Shown one piece after another: positions 24,990 to 35,395 of a stretch of DNA of 64,000 nt (positions are counted from its first letter, which is position 1; each line of letters opens with the position of its first letter). The notes beneath the pieces are model-generated. The model saw only the letters and a program-made list of their open reading frames with translations, was not told the origin of the DNA and did no database searches. The position numbers were made by a program, and so were the translations under genes. The stretch comes from Gemmatimonadota bacterium (GTDB lineage Bacteria > Gemmatimonadota > Gemmatimonadetes > Gemmatimonadales > GWC2-71-9): contig JADJOM010000001.1 of assembly GCA_016713785.1 (NCBI GenBank), forward strand, positions 496,001 through 560,000. The letters are read 5' to 3'.

Positions 24990-25574
24990 CTAGCCGCGCC
25001 CCTCCCCGAAGCGGTATCCACACCCCGCCTCTTCCAGCAGGCGCAGCACCAGGCGCACCGGCAACCCCATCACCCCGAAGAAGTCTCCCTCGATCCGCTC
25101 CACCAGCGCGGCCCCGTACCCCTGGATGCCGTAGGCCCCCGCCTTGTCCATCGGCTCGCCGGTGGCGATGTAGGCGCGCAGGTAGTCATCGTCCGCGGGG
25201 CGGAAGCTCACCCGGGTGATGTCGGTGGCCTGCCCCACCCGGCCGCCCGCGACCAGGGCCACGCTGGTGATCACCTCGTGGGTGCGGCCCTGCAGCGCGC
25301 GCAGCATGCGCAGGGCGTCCGCCGCGTCGGCCGGCTTCTCGAGCAGGCGGCCGTCGAGCAGGACGGTCGTGTCCGCCCCCAGGACGAGGTCCCCGGGGAC
25401 GCTCAGTGCCTTCTCCCGCGCCAGCCGCTCCGCGTACGCCACCGGCGCCTCGCCCGGGGCCTGCGCTTCCGGGATGTGCGAGGGGCGCACCACGAAGGGG
25501 ATGCCGAGCATCTGCAGCAGCTCGCGCCGGCGGGGCGAGCCCGAGGCGAGGATGAGCGGGGGAGTCGGCATCAT
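24990..25574 (-). CDS. maf: Maf family nucleoside triphosphate pyrophosphatase
   Basis: House-cleaning enzyme that hydrolyses non-canonical or methylated nucleotides (dTTP/UTP or m7GTP types) to monophosphates, 194 residues. Signature motifs are ILASGSPRRRELL near the N-terminus and LVLGADTTVLLDGRLLEKP, followed by DKAGAYGIQGYGA. The ATG at 25574 (MMPTPPL) is used; an in-frame ATG also lies at 25583. The gene is convergent with the LVIVD gene, with GC-rich repeats between. Confidence 0.93.
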   Translation of the reverse strand: MMPTPPLILASGSPRRRELLQMLGIPFVVRPSHIPEAQAPGEAPVAYAERLAREKALSVPGDLVLGADTTVLLDGRLLEKPADAADALRMLRALQGRTHEVITSVALVAGGRVGQATDITRVSFRPADDDYLRAYIATGEPMDKAGAYGIQGYGAALVERIEGDFFGVMGLPVRLVLRLLEEAGCGYRFGEGRG

Positions 25575-25714
25575 GCGTGGCATCGCTTCCTGGGTTGGGC
25601 GGGCCCGGTGCCTGACTGGACCCAGGCACCACGCACGGGGGCGCAATTCAGGTTTCCGGCCCCGCGGCCGATACCCCTGACGGGGCCCGCACTCATCACG
25701 GCACGGGAGTATCC

Positions 25715-26068
25715 ATGGACTTCGAGGCGGCAATCCTGTCGCATACCCGGTGGAAGCGCCGCCTGCACGCCAGCATGGCCGGCGAGGGACGGCTGGATCC
25801 GGCCGAGGTCGGGGCGGACGATCACTGCGACCTCGGCCGCTGGCTCCATGCGGAGGCCGGCCGTCTCGCGGAGCACCCGGACTTCCAGGACCTGGTCGCG
25901 CAGCACGCCGCCTTCCACCGCGCCGCAGGAAGGGTCGTGGACCGGATCAACGACGGGAACCACGACGAGGCCCACCGCCTGCTGGGCTTCGACAGCGAGT
26001 TCGCCCAGTGCTCCCTCAAGGTGGTGGACCTCCTCGGGCGCCTGCGCCGTCACGGCGCCCACGCCTAG
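25715..26068 (+). CDS. CZB (chemoreceptor zinc-binding) domain protein
   Basis: A 117-residue stand-alone CZB domain. The expected zinc ligands are present: His10, Cys38 (CDLGRWLH), His64 and His68 (HAAFH). CZB domains sense zinc or hypochlorous acid and usually sit in chemoreceptors or diguanylate cyclases; here no partner domain is fused. The start ATG has a GGGAG stretch just upstream. The stop overlaps the convergent dtd stop by four bases. Confidence 0.9.
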   Translation: MDFEAAILSHTRWKRRLHASMAGEGRLDPAEVGADDHCDLGRWLHAEAGRLAEHPDFQDLVAQHAAFHRAAGRVVDRINDGNHDEAHRLLGFDSEFAQCSLKVVDLLGRLRRHGAHA

Positions 26069-26532
26069 GCGGAGCCGCCCGGGGCCCCCGGGGCCTCGCG
26101 CTCGACCACCAGGGTGACCGGCCCGTCGTTGTGGATCTCCACCTGCATCATCGCCCCGAACTCGCCCGTCTCCACCTGCAGCCCGTGGCCCCGCAACCCG
26201 GCGAGGAAGCGTTCGTAGAGGGGAATCGCCGTCTCCGGCCGCGCGGCCGTGATGAACGACGGGCGTCGCCCCTTCTGGGCATCACCATAGAGCGTGAACT
26301 GGGAGACGACCAGCACGCCGCCCCCCACGTCGGCCAGGCCGAGGTTCATCTTGGCCTCGGCATCGGCGAAGAGCCGGAGCCCCGCCACCTTCTCCGCCAT
26401 CCAGTCCACCTCGGCCGGGGTGTCGGTGTGGGTGAACCCCACCAGCACGCAGAAGCCGCGCCCCACCGCGCCCGCGGTGCGGCCGTCGATGGTGACGCTG
26501 GCCTGCGTCACCCGCTGCAGGACGATTCGCAT
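26065..26532 (-). CDS. dtd: D-aminoacyl-tRNA deacylase
   Basis: Removes D-amino acids (and Gly from tRNA-Ala) mischarged onto tRNA, 155 residues. Motifs MRIVLQRVTQASV, VVSQFTLYGDAQKGRRPSF and the C-terminal NDGPVT that forms the Gly-cisPro active-site wall are all present. Upstream, CATGTT lies six bases before the ATG (26539-26544 on the minus strand), a weaker variant of the leaderless -10 layout. The gene is divergent from the AsmA-like gene. Confidence 0.96.
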   Translation of the reverse strand: MRIVLQRVTQASVTIDGRTAGAVGRGFCVLVGFTHTDTPAEVDWMAEKVAGLRLFADAEAKMNLGLADVGGGVLVVSQFTLYGDAQKGRRPSFITAARPETAIPLYERFLAGLRGHGLQVETGEFGAMMQVEIHNDGPVTLVVEREAPGAPGGSA

Positions 26533-26602
26533 GCGCCAAACATGAACCGAAAGCGCGCCCAGAGGTAGGCGGCCCTCGACCGGGGGGGGCCGCCCGCGGG
26601 GG

Positions 26603-26608
26603 TATCTT
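26603..26608 (+). promoter_or_regulatory. Candidate -10 element (TATCTT) of a leaderless transcript
   Basis: TATCTT, GGGGAC, then the ATG at 26615. The six-base spacing equals that of other leaderless candidates in this window. GGGG is only two bases from ATG and so is not a usable ribosome site. Confidence 0.5.
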
Positions 26609-26614
26609 GGGGAC

Positions 26615-28390
26615 ATGCCCCTGCGCCCCCTCCACCGCCGGATCCTGGTCGGCGCCCTCGCCACCGTGCTCCTGTCGGGGGCCGGGATCGTGCTGCTCGA
26701 GCGCGCGCTCGAGGCCGCGCTCCGGGTCCCGGTCGACGCCTACCTGCGCGCGCGGACCCTCCGCATGGCCAACGGCGCGCCCGGATCTGGCCTCGACATC
26801 GGACTGCCGGTGCTCCGCCTCAGCCTGTTCCGCCGGCGCCTGGTGCTGGAGCGGGTCCGGATCCAGTTCGACCAGACGCGGGACAGCGTCGCGCTGCATT
26901 TCGTGGCGGAGGCGCCGGTCATCACCCTGTCCGGACTCGACCTCAGCGACGTCATCTGGCGACGGAACTTCCGCCTCTCCGGCGTCGCGCTCGAACGCCC
27001 CTCCGTGCGCCGCGAGGTGGACGGGCCGGCCGATCACCTGGCGCCCCGCGACGCCCCGCCGGACTCCCTCCCCGTGACCCTCCCCGCCCCGGACTCCCTG
27101 CTCTACCGGCTGGTGGCGGGCTGGCTGCCGGACGAGGTCCGCGGCGCCCGGATCGAGCGGGTGCGGGTCACGGATGCCACCATCAGCTCGCGGGAGCGGC
27201 GCGGCACGCGGGCCGTCCGCGACTCCACCACCGGGCTCAGCCTCGAGCTGCGCGGCCTGCAGCTCGACAGCGCCGCCCACCGGGTCTTCGAGTACGGCAC
27301 CCTGCGCCTGGCCGCGGCGCTCCATGCCACCGGCGTGCCCACGGAGAGCCTGCAGGTCGAGCGGGTCCTGCTCACCATGAGCGCGGACGACACCACCTTC
27401 GACATCGGCGAGCTCCGCTCCGCCGCCACCGCGGGGGGACACCAGTTCCGCGCCGTGGGCCTGCGCCGCTCCTTCGCGCGCCAGCTGCTCACGGTCGACA
27501 CGGTGACCTACGACCCGGTCCACGCCGACTCGACGTACTTCGCCGCGGCCGGCCCCCGGAGCACCCGGGTGCGGGCCGCGCTCACCGGCATCCGGGTGCT
27601 GGGCCTGCGGCAGGAGAACCTGCGTCACCGGCGGATCACCGCGGGGGGGGTCTGGGTGGGCCAGGCGACGCTCGACGTGCTGGCGGACCGGCGAACGCCG
27701 GCCGGCCCGCCCCGCCCCCGGGTGCTCTGGCCGGCGCGCTTCCTGGCGTGGAATGTCGTGGTGGGCGCCGACTCGATCGTCCTCGAGGACGGCGCCATCC
27801 GCTACGGCGAGCTGGCGCCGGGCCGCACCCAGGCGGGCGCGGTGAGCTTCGAGCAGCTCCGGGCCACCGTGCGTCACCTGAGCAATGACTCCACGGCGAC
27901 ACGGGCCGGTCCCGCACGGCTCGAGGCCTCCGCCCGCCTCTTTGGCCAGGGGGCCCTCAGCGCCGTGATCGAGGTGCCGGTCCAGCCCGGCCCGCTGCGT
28001 GTCCGTGCGCACGGCGAACTGGGGCGGCTGGACCTGGCCCGTTTCAACCGGTTCCTGCTGCCGTCCAACGGCCTGGAGATCACCGGCGGCACGCTGCAGG
28101 CCGCGCGGTTCCGCTTCGTGGTGTCCGGCGGGCAGGCCAGCGGCGAGTTCGGTGCCGCGTGGGAGGGGCTCGAGCTCCGCCTGGTGGACCCGGTCACGGG
28201 CCGCCAGAACCTCGGCAAGAAGCTCAAGAGCATGGTGGCGGGACGCCTGGTGCGGTCCCGGCAGCCGCCGGACGAGACCGGCGCGCTCCGCACCGCGCCG
28301 ATCGCCTACCACCTGCAGCCGGGCGACAGCTTCTGGGGGCTGCTGTGGCGCGCGGTCCGGTCCGGGATGGTGAAGTCCGTGAAGCCCTGA
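26615..28390 (+). CDS. AsmA-like membrane-anchored protein
   Basis: A 591-residue protein with one N-terminal transmembrane helix (about 9-29) and a long periplasmic region of repeated beta-strands (GLDIGLPVLRLSLFRRRLVLERVRI, FRLSGVALERPSVRRE, LEITGGTLQAARFRFVVSGGQASGEF). This is the pattern of AsmA/DUF748-type proteins, elongated beta-groove proteins linked to lipid transport and envelope homeostasis. The C-terminal SMVAGRLVRSRQPPDETG and GLLWRAVRSGMVKSVKP are amphipathic. Family membership is inferred from fold pattern rather than a strict motif. Confidence 0.7.
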   Translation: MPLRPLHRRILVGALATVLLSGAGIVLLERALEAALRVPVDAYLRARTLRMANGAPGSGLDIGLPVLRLSLFRRRLVLERVRIQFDQTRDSVALHFVAEAPVITLSGLDLSDVIWRRNFRLSGVALERPSVRREVDGPADHLAPRDAPPDSLPVTLPAPDSLLYRLVAGWLPDEVRGARIERVRVTDATISSRERRGTRAVRDSTTGLSLELRGLQLDSAAHRVFEYGTLRLAAALHATGVPTESLQVERVLLTMSADDTTFDIGELRSAATAGGHQFRAVGLRRSFARQLLTVDTVTYDPVHADSTYFAAAGPRSTRVRAALTGIRVLGLRQENLRHRRITAGGVWVGQATLDVLADRRTPAGPPRPRVLWPARFLAWNVVVGADSIVLEDGAIRYGELAPGRTQAGAVSFEQLRATVRHLSNDSTATRAGPARLEASARLFGQGALSAVIEVPVQPGPLRVRAHGELGRLDLARFNRFLLPSNGLEITGGTLQAARFRFVVSGGQASGEFGAAWEGLELRLVDPVTGRQNLGKKLKSMVAGRLVRSRQPPDETGALRTAPIAYHLQPGDSFWGLLWRAVRSGMVKSVKP

Positions 28391-28402
28391 GCCCCCAATG
28401 CC

Positions 28403-28434
28403 GACGGGCGGCTCCCCGAGGGGAGCCGCCCGTC
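28403..28434. terminator. Strong bidirectional terminator hairpin
   Basis: A perfect 15-bp inverted repeat (28403-28417 with 28420-28434; GACGGGCGGCTCCCC and complement) separated by two bases, between the convergent AsmA-like and glmS genes. There is no T-tract, as with other hairpins here, so termination may rely on the stem alone. Confidence 0.75.
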
Positions 28435-28460
28435 CGTGCCCACCTGCCGCCGGCCGGGGC

Positions 28461-30287
<1,827 letters not shown>

Positions 30288-30299
30288 GCCAGGCCGTCC

Positions 30300-31679
30300 T
30301 CAACTGGAAAAGAGTTCGCGACAGACGGACACCAGGGCCTGCGCGTCCGCGTCCGTCGGGGCCTCCGCGATGAACCGGACGATGGGCTCGGTTCCGGAGG
30401 GCCGCACATGCACCCAGCGGTCGGACCATGCAAGCCTCAGTCCGTCGCGGGAATCCGGCACCGCGTCCGAAAAGCGGGCCTTCAGGCGCGCGTAAACTGG
30501 CGCTAAGTCGTTGCCGCGTGGTGCTTTGGCCTTCACGATCCGGTACCGAGGCTGCCCTCCCACCAGGGAGGCCACCGACTGTCCCGTTGCCGCAAGCAGG
30601 TGCAGGATCAGTGCCACACCGACCGGAGCGTCCCGGCCGATGTGCAGCGAGGGCAGAATGACCCCCCCATTCCCCTCCCCACCGATCAGCGCCCCCTCGT
30701 CCCGGATGGTCCGGGCCACATTGGCCTCCCCCACGGGGGCCCGGACAAACCGGGCCCCCCCCATCCGTGCGGCGTCCTCGACCACCAGGCTGGTGCTGAG
30801 GTTGGCCACGACCGTCGGCTGGCCCGCCCGGCCGCCCGACGGCGCGGCGGAATGCGACAGCATGGCGCGGACGGCCAGCGCGAGGGTGTAATCCTCCCCG
30901 ATGGGGGCCCCGGTCTCGTCCACCAGCGCCAGCCGGTCCACGTCCGGATCCACCGCCAGCCCGATCGCCGCGCCGCTCTCCCGTACCAGACGCGACAAAT
31001 CGCCCAGATTCTCAGGGAGCGGCTCGGGCGGGCGCGGGAACCGGCCATCGACCTCGGTATGGATGGCGTGGACCCGGCAGCCGAGCTGCTCGAGCAGCGC
31101 GGGCATGGTGGTGCCGCCGGCGCCCCGGACGCAGTCGAGCGCCACCACGAAGTGCCGCGCCCGGATGGCCGCCACGTCGATCATGGGAAGCGCCAGCACC
31201 TGCGCGAGATGCCGGGCGATGGCCCCGGGATCCTCCCGGACGGCGCCGACCCCCTCCCACCCGGCTCGCGGCGGGCCCGCCTCCGCGAGGGCCCGGACCC
31301 GGGCGCCGTCCTCGCCATCGAGGAACACCCCGTCCGGCCCCACCAGCTTGAGGGCGTTCCACTCGATCGGGTTGTGGCTCGCGGTCAGGATCAGGCCGGC
31401 GCCGGCGTGGTGGTGTTCCACCGCCAGCTGGACGGTCGGCGTGGGCGCGATGCCGACGTCGATCACGTCCACGCCCACCGACATGAGCCCCGCGGTGGCG
31501 GCGCGCGCGAACATGGGCCCGCTGGTCCGGGCATCGCGGCCCAGGACCACGAGCGGCTTGCCGCTGGCCCGGGCCCACGCGCCGAGGGCGGCAGCGTGGC
31601 GGGCGACGAGCTCCGGGGTGAGGTCCTTGCCTACGATCCCCCGCATCCCGGAGACACTGATCATCAGGGTGTCAGACAT
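30300..31679 (-). CDS. glmM: Phosphoglucosamine mutase
   Basis: Interconverts glucosamine-6-phosphate and glucosamine-1-phosphate, the step after GlmS. It is 459 residues. The active-site phosphoserine is Ser101 in TASHNP. The magnesium loop DPDVDRLAL, the sugar-binding GGEGNGG and the phosphate-binding RPSGTEP are present. The motifs also fit phosphoglucomutase/phosphomannomutase homologues; the adjacent glmS and the N-terminal SGMRGIVGKDL favour GlmM. A TACCTT element lies six bases upstream of the ATG. Confidence 0.93.
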   Translation of the reverse strand: MSDTLMISVSGMRGIVGKDLTPELVARHAAALGAWARASGKPLVVLGRDARTSGPMFARAATAGLMSVGVDVIDVGIAPTPTVQLAVEHHHAGAGLILTASHNPIEWNALKLVGPDGVFLDGEDGARVRALAEAGPPRAGWEGVGAVREDPGAIARHLAQVLALPMIDVAAIRARHFVVALDCVRGAGGTTMPALLEQLGCRVHAIHTEVDGRFPRPPEPLPENLGDLSRLVRESGAAIGLAVDPDVDRLALVDETGAPIGEDYTLALAVRAMLSHSAAPSGGRAGQPTVVANLSTSLVVEDAARMGGARFVRAPVGEANVARTIRDEGALIGGEGNGGVILPSLHIGRDAPVGVALILHLLAATGQSVASLVGGQPRYRIVKAKAPRGNDLAPVYARLKARFSDAVPDSRDGLRLAWSDRWVHVRPSGTEPIVRFIAEAPTDADAQALVSVCRELFSS

Positions 31680-31685
31680 GGCGGT

Positions 31686-31691
31686 AAGGTA
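31686..31691 (-). promoter_or_regulatory. Candidate -10 element (TACCTT) of a leaderless transcript for glmM-glmS
   Basis: On the minus strand TACCTT, ACCGCC, then the ATG at 31679. The identical hexamer and spacing precede the gene at 56728. Confidence 0.5.
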
Positions 31692-31756
31692 GCGGCGGGG
31701 GCGGCGGGGGAGGAGGGAGCGGACCGTGGAACCGTCGGGCGCCACCCCCCGCCCCG

Positions 31757-32794
31757 CTAGCCGATCAGCGGGGCGGCGGCGGCGGGCGGAAACTCGAGCC
31801 GGAAGGCCGCCACCACCTCGGCGTCGAAATGGCTGCCGGCGTGCGAGTCGAGCTCGGCGAGCGCGGTCTCGGGCGACAGCGAGCTCCGGTAGGAGCGGTC
31901 GGTCGTCATCGCGTCGTACGCGTCGGCCACGGCCACGATGCGCGCCGCCCAGGGGATGCGCGGCCCCTCCAGGCGGTCGGGGAAGCCCTCGCCGTCCACC
32001 CGCTCGTGGTGCGAGCGGACGATCGAGAGCACCAGCGGGTTCTCGCGCACCAGCGGCGAGAGGATCCGCTCGCCCAGCACCGTGTGGGCGCTGATCGAGG
32101 TGAACTCCTCGGACGTGAGCGGCCCCGGTTTCCGCAGGATGGCCTCGGGGGTGCCGATCTTGCCGATGTCGTGCAGCGCGGCGCCCAGCCGGATGTCCTC
32201 CAGCGCCTGGCCCGAGAACCCCATCCGCGCCGCCAGCCGCTCGGCATAGTGGCTCACCCGGGTGGAGTGCCCGCGGGTGTAGGGGTCCTTGGCGTCGAGG
32301 GCATGGACCAGGGTCTGCACCCCCTCGAGGAACATCTCCTTGATCCGCACCGCCTGCTGGTCGACCAGCCGCTCCAGGTTCTGCTGGTAGAACCGGTTCT
32401 GCAGCTGCAGCTCCCGCTTCTCGAGGGCGCGGCGGATGCGGGAGTGGATCTCGCCCAGCAGGGCGGGCTTGGTGATGTAGTCGAGCGCCCCGGCCTGCAG
32501 GCAGGCCACGGCGGTTTCCGCCTCGCGAATGCCGGAGAGCATCACCACCGCCATGTCCGGGTAGCGCTTGCGCGCCTCGCGCAGCAGGCCCAGGCCGTCG
32601 AGGCCGGGCATGGACACGTCGGAGACCAGGAGCGGGAGCTCGCCGGTCTGGTCGAGGATGGTGAGCGCCTCGAGGCCGGAGCCCGCCTCGAGACAGGCCA
32701 GTCCCAGCCCCTCGAGCACGTGGGCCATGGCGCGCCGCAGGTCGGGGTCGTCGTCGGCGAGCAGGCACAACGCCGGCCCGCTGCCGGGAGGCAT
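31757..32794 (-). CDS. HD-GYP response regulator (cyclic-di-GMP phosphodiesterase-like), copy 1
   Basis: A 345-residue receiver plus HD-GYP protein. The receiver has acidic LLADDD, acceptor Asp in LLVSDVSMPG and Lys in YITKPALL. A coiled-coil linker (ALEKRELQLQNRFYQQNLERLV) leads to the HD-GYP domain with LHDIGKIGTP and the HHERVDGEGFPD segment (Phe replaces Tyr of GYP). It is predicted to hydrolyse c-di-GMP when the receiver is phosphorylated. The start at 32794 is chosen at the first Met before the receiver; the frame extends to 32911. It is a tandem paralogue of the next gene upstream, and glmM lies downstream. Confidence 0.93.
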   Translation of the reverse strand: MPPGSGPALCLLADDDPDLRRAMAHVLEGLGLACLEAGSGLEALTILDQTGELPLLVSDVSMPGLDGLGLLREARKRYPDMAVVMLSGIREAETAVACLQAGALDYITKPALLGEIHSRIRRALEKRELQLQNRFYQQNLERLVDQQAVRIKEMFLEGVQTLVHALDAKDPYTRGHSTRVSHYAERLAARMGFSGQALEDIRLGAALHDIGKIGTPEAILRKPGPLTSEEFTSISAHTVLGERILSPLVRENPLVLSIVRSHHERVDGEGFPDRLEGPRIPWAARIVAVADAYDAMTTDRSYRSSLSPETALAELDSHAGSHFDAEVVAAFRLEFPPAAAAPLIG

Positions 32795-32942
32795 GGCGGG
32801 TTCCGGCGGGGGCGGCGCGGGCGGCGCCGCCCCCCGGCGGCGCGACGGCGGCAAGGGAGGCACCCTTGAGTTTCGCAGCACACGGCACCGCCGGGCGGTG
32901 ACGACGGTCACGCCCGGCGGTTCATGATGCCACCCCGGCGGC

Positions 32943-34004
32943 TCACACGGTCAGCGGCAGCTGGCCCGGGTCGGGGAAGGCGGCGAGGAAGGCGCGGACC
33001 ACGTCGGGATCGAAGTGGGTGCCGACGCAGCGCTCCAGCTCCTCCATGGCGGCCTGCGGCGTCCGGGAGGCCCGGTAGGCGCGGTTGGTGGTCATGGCGT
33101 CGAAGGCATCCACCACGCAGACGATGCGTGCCTCGAACGGGATGTCGCCGCCGGCCAGGCGGTCGGGGAAGCCGCGCCCGTCCATTCGTTCGTGGTGGTT
33201 GCGCACGATGCGCAGTACCGTCGGGTTCTCGCGCGCCAGCGGGGCCAGGATCTTCTCGCCGAGCATGGTGTGCTCGGTGATGTGCAGGAACTCCTCGTCG
33301 GTCAGCGGCCCCGGCTTGTTGAGCACCGCCTCGCGGGTGCCGATCTTGCCGATGTCGTGCAGTTCCCCGCCCAGCCGGATCTCCTCGAGCTTCTCGCCGG
33401 TGAAGCCGAGGCGCACCGCGGTCTGCACCGCGTAGCGGCTCACCCGGATGGAATGGCCGCTGGTGTAGGCATCCTTCGCTTCCAGCGCCTGGGCCAGGGT
33501 CTGCACCCCCTGCAGGAACAGCTCCTTGATGCGGTTGGCCTGCACCCGCACCCGGAGCTCGAGGTTGCGCTGGTAGAATCGCCGCTGCAGCAGCAGGTCG
33601 CGCTTCTCGAGGGCCTTGGCCACGCGGGCCCGCACCTCCTCCAGCAGCGCCGGCTTGGCGATGTAGTCGAGCGCGCCCTTGTCGAGGCAGGCCACCGCGA
33701 TCTTCACGTCGGCCACGCCGGAGAGCATCAGGACGGCGGTATCGGGGTAGCGCCGGGTGATCTCCTCGAGCAGCTCCATGCCGGAGATGCCGGGCATGTT
33801 CACGTCGCTGATCACCAGCGGCACCTCGCCCTGCTCCGCGAGGAGCCGGAGGGCGGCCGCGCCGTCGGCGGCCTCGAGCGGCGCCAGCCCCAGCAGCTGG
33901 GTGACCTTGGCGATCGCGGAGCGGACCGGGGCATCATCGTCGACCACGAGGCAGCGGGGCGCGAGGGCGCGCGGCTCCAGGGCGGCAGCGACCTGATCGA
34001 GCAT
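32943..34004 (-). CDS. HD-GYP response regulator (cyclic-di-GMP phosphodiesterase-like), copy 2
   Basis: A 353-residue paralogue of copy 1 with the same order of receiver, helical linker and HD-GYP. The acidic pocket (VVDDDA), acceptor Asp (LVISDVNMPG) and Lys (YIAKPALL) are intact. The HD-GYP core has LHDIGKIGTREAVLNKPGPLT and HHERMDGRGFPD. A GGGGAGGGG-type ribosome site lies upstream of the ATG at 34004. Both copies keep their catalytic and phosphorylation residues, so neither looks like a decoy. The recent-looking duplication suggests two inputs to the same output. Confidence 0.93.
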   Translation of the reverse strand: MLDQVAAALEPRALAPRCLVVDDDAPVRSAIAKVTQLLGLAPLEAADGAAALRLLAEQGEVPLVISDVNMPGISGMELLEEITRRYPDTAVLMLSGVADVKIAVACLDKGALDYIAKPALLEEVRARVAKALEKRDLLLQRRFYQRNLELRVRVQANRIKELFLQGVQTLAQALEAKDAYTSGHSIRVSRYAVQTAVRLGFTGEKLEEIRLGGELHDIGKIGTREAVLNKPGPLTDEEFLHITEHTMLGEKILAPLARENPTVLRIVRNHHERMDGRGFPDRLAGGDIPFEARIVCVVDAFDAMTTNRAYRASRTPQAAMEELERCVGTHFDPDVVRAFLAAFPDPGQLPLTV

Positions 34005-34087
34005 CAGCTGGCCCCTCCCCGCCCGGGCGACGCTTGCTGCCCCCGGAGCGGGCGGGTAACCTTCGCCCGACCCGAACCCGGTTCCGC

Positions 34088-35251
34088 ATGACTCAGCTTC
34101 GCGAAGACGATGCGCGGCATGGCTTTGCCACCCGCGCGGTGCACGCCGGCCAGGCCCCCGATCCGCTCTCCGGCGCGGTGATGACGCCCATCTACCAGAC
34201 GTCCACCTACGTCCAGGAGGGGCTGGGCCGGCACAAGGGGTACGAGTACGCCCGCACCCAGAATCCCACCCGCGAGGCGCTGGAGCGGTGCGTGGCCAGC
34301 CTCGAGGGCGGCACGCACGGCTTTGCCTTCGGCTCCGGGCTCGCGGCGCTCGACACCATCCTCAAGCTGCTCTCGAGCGGCGACCACGTGGTCTGCGGCG
34401 AGAACGTCTACGGCGGCTCGCACCGGCTGATGGAGCGGGTCTACGGCCGGTTCGGCCTGACGTTCACCTTCGTGGACATGCGCGACCCGGACCGGGTGGC
34501 CAGCGCCATCACCCCGGCCACCCGGCTGGTGTACGGCGAGACCCCCACCAACCCGATGATGTTCCTCGCGGACCTCGAGGCCATCGGCCACATCACCCAG
34601 GCGCGCGGGCTGCTCTTCGCGGTGGACAATACCTTCGCCACGCCGTACTTCCAGCAGCCGCTGGCGCTGGGCGCCGACCTCGTGCTCCACTCCACCACCA
34701 AGTACCTCAACGGCCACAGCGACATGGTGGGCGGCATGCTGGTTACCGCCCGCGACGACCTGGCCGAGCGGATCGGCTTCCTGCAGAACGCCGCCGGCGG
34801 GGTGCCCGGTCCCATGGACTGCTGGCTCTGCCTCCGCGGCCTCAAGACCCTCCCGCTCCGCATGCGCCAGCACGACGCCAACGGCCGCGAGCTCGCGGCC
34901 TGGCTGGTGAAGCATCCACAGGTACGGAAGGTCTACTACCCGGGGCTCCCCGACCATCCGCAGCACGCGCTCGCCTGCCGGCAGATGCGGGGTTTCGGCG
35001 GGATGATCTCGATCGAGCTGGGCGATCCGGCGCTGGCCCGCCGGGTGGTCGAACGCACCCGGGTCTTTGCGCTGGCCGAATCCCTCGGCGGCGTCGAGAG
35101 CCTCATCGGCCACCCGGCGAGCATGACCCACGCCTCCGTCCCCCTCGCGCTGCGACAGGCCATGGGCCTGACCGACAGCCTGGTGCGGCTGAGCTGCGGC
35201 GTGGAAGAAGCCGAGGATCTGATGGCGGATCTGGAGCAGGCGCTGGGGTAG
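34088..35251 (+). CDS. Cys/Met-metabolism PLP enzyme (cystathionine gamma-synthase or gamma-lyase type)
   Basis: A 387-residue PLP-dependent enzyme of the Cys_Met_Meta_PP family. The PLP lysine is Lys205 (HSTTKYLNGHSD). PIYQTSTY, YARTQNPT, GSGLAALDT and ETPTNPMM are conserved. The sequence GGVESLIGHPASMTHASV is shared by cystathionine gamma-synthase and gamma-lyase, so the direction (methionine synthesis or transsulfuration to cysteine) cannot be decided from the sequence. It is followed by a hairpin (35267-35310). Confidence 0.93.
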   Translation: MTQLREDDARHGFATRAVHAGQAPDPLSGAVMTPIYQTSTYVQEGLGRHKGYEYARTQNPTREALERCVASLEGGTHGFAFGSGLAALDTILKLLSSGDHVVCGENVYGGSHRLMERVYGRFGLTFTFVDMRDPDRVASAITPATRLVYGETPTNPMMFLADLEAIGHITQARGLLFAVDNTFATPYFQQPLALGADLVLHSTTKYLNGHSDMVGGMLVTARDDLAERIGFLQNAAGGVPGPMDCWLCLRGLKTLPLRMRQHDANGRELAAWLVKHPQVRKVYYPGLPDHPQHALACRQMRGFGGMISIELGDPALARRVVERTRVFALAESLGGVESLIGHPASMTHASVPLALRQAMGLTDSLVRLSCGVEEAEDLMADLEQALG

Positions 35252-35266
35252 GCGGCTCGGCGACCC

Positions 35267-35310
35267 GGCGGCCTGGCCCTGCGACGTCCCCGCCGGGCCG
35301 TCAGGCCGCC
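35267..35310 (+). terminator. GC-rich terminator hairpin after the PLP enzyme gene
   Basis: GGCGGCCTG (35267-35275) pairs perfectly with CAGGCCGCC (35302-35310), 16 bases after the stop codon, with extra inner GC pairs. No T-tract follows. Confidence 0.5.
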
Positions 35311-35395
35311 ACACCGCCGCGCCACTGAGTTGTCTCATCCTGAAACCACCTATCGTTCGAGGCGTACGGACCTCGTCCCATACCACGAGCCGCTC

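Noticed and set aside
30288..30299. glmS ribozyme
   Set aside because: The gap between glmM and glmS is only 12 bases, too short for the ribozyme.
34005..34087. SAM or cobalamin-type riboswitch before the Cys/Met PLP enzyme
   Set aside because: The 83-base leader has GC hairpin potential but none of the conserved riboswitch core sequences that I can recognise.
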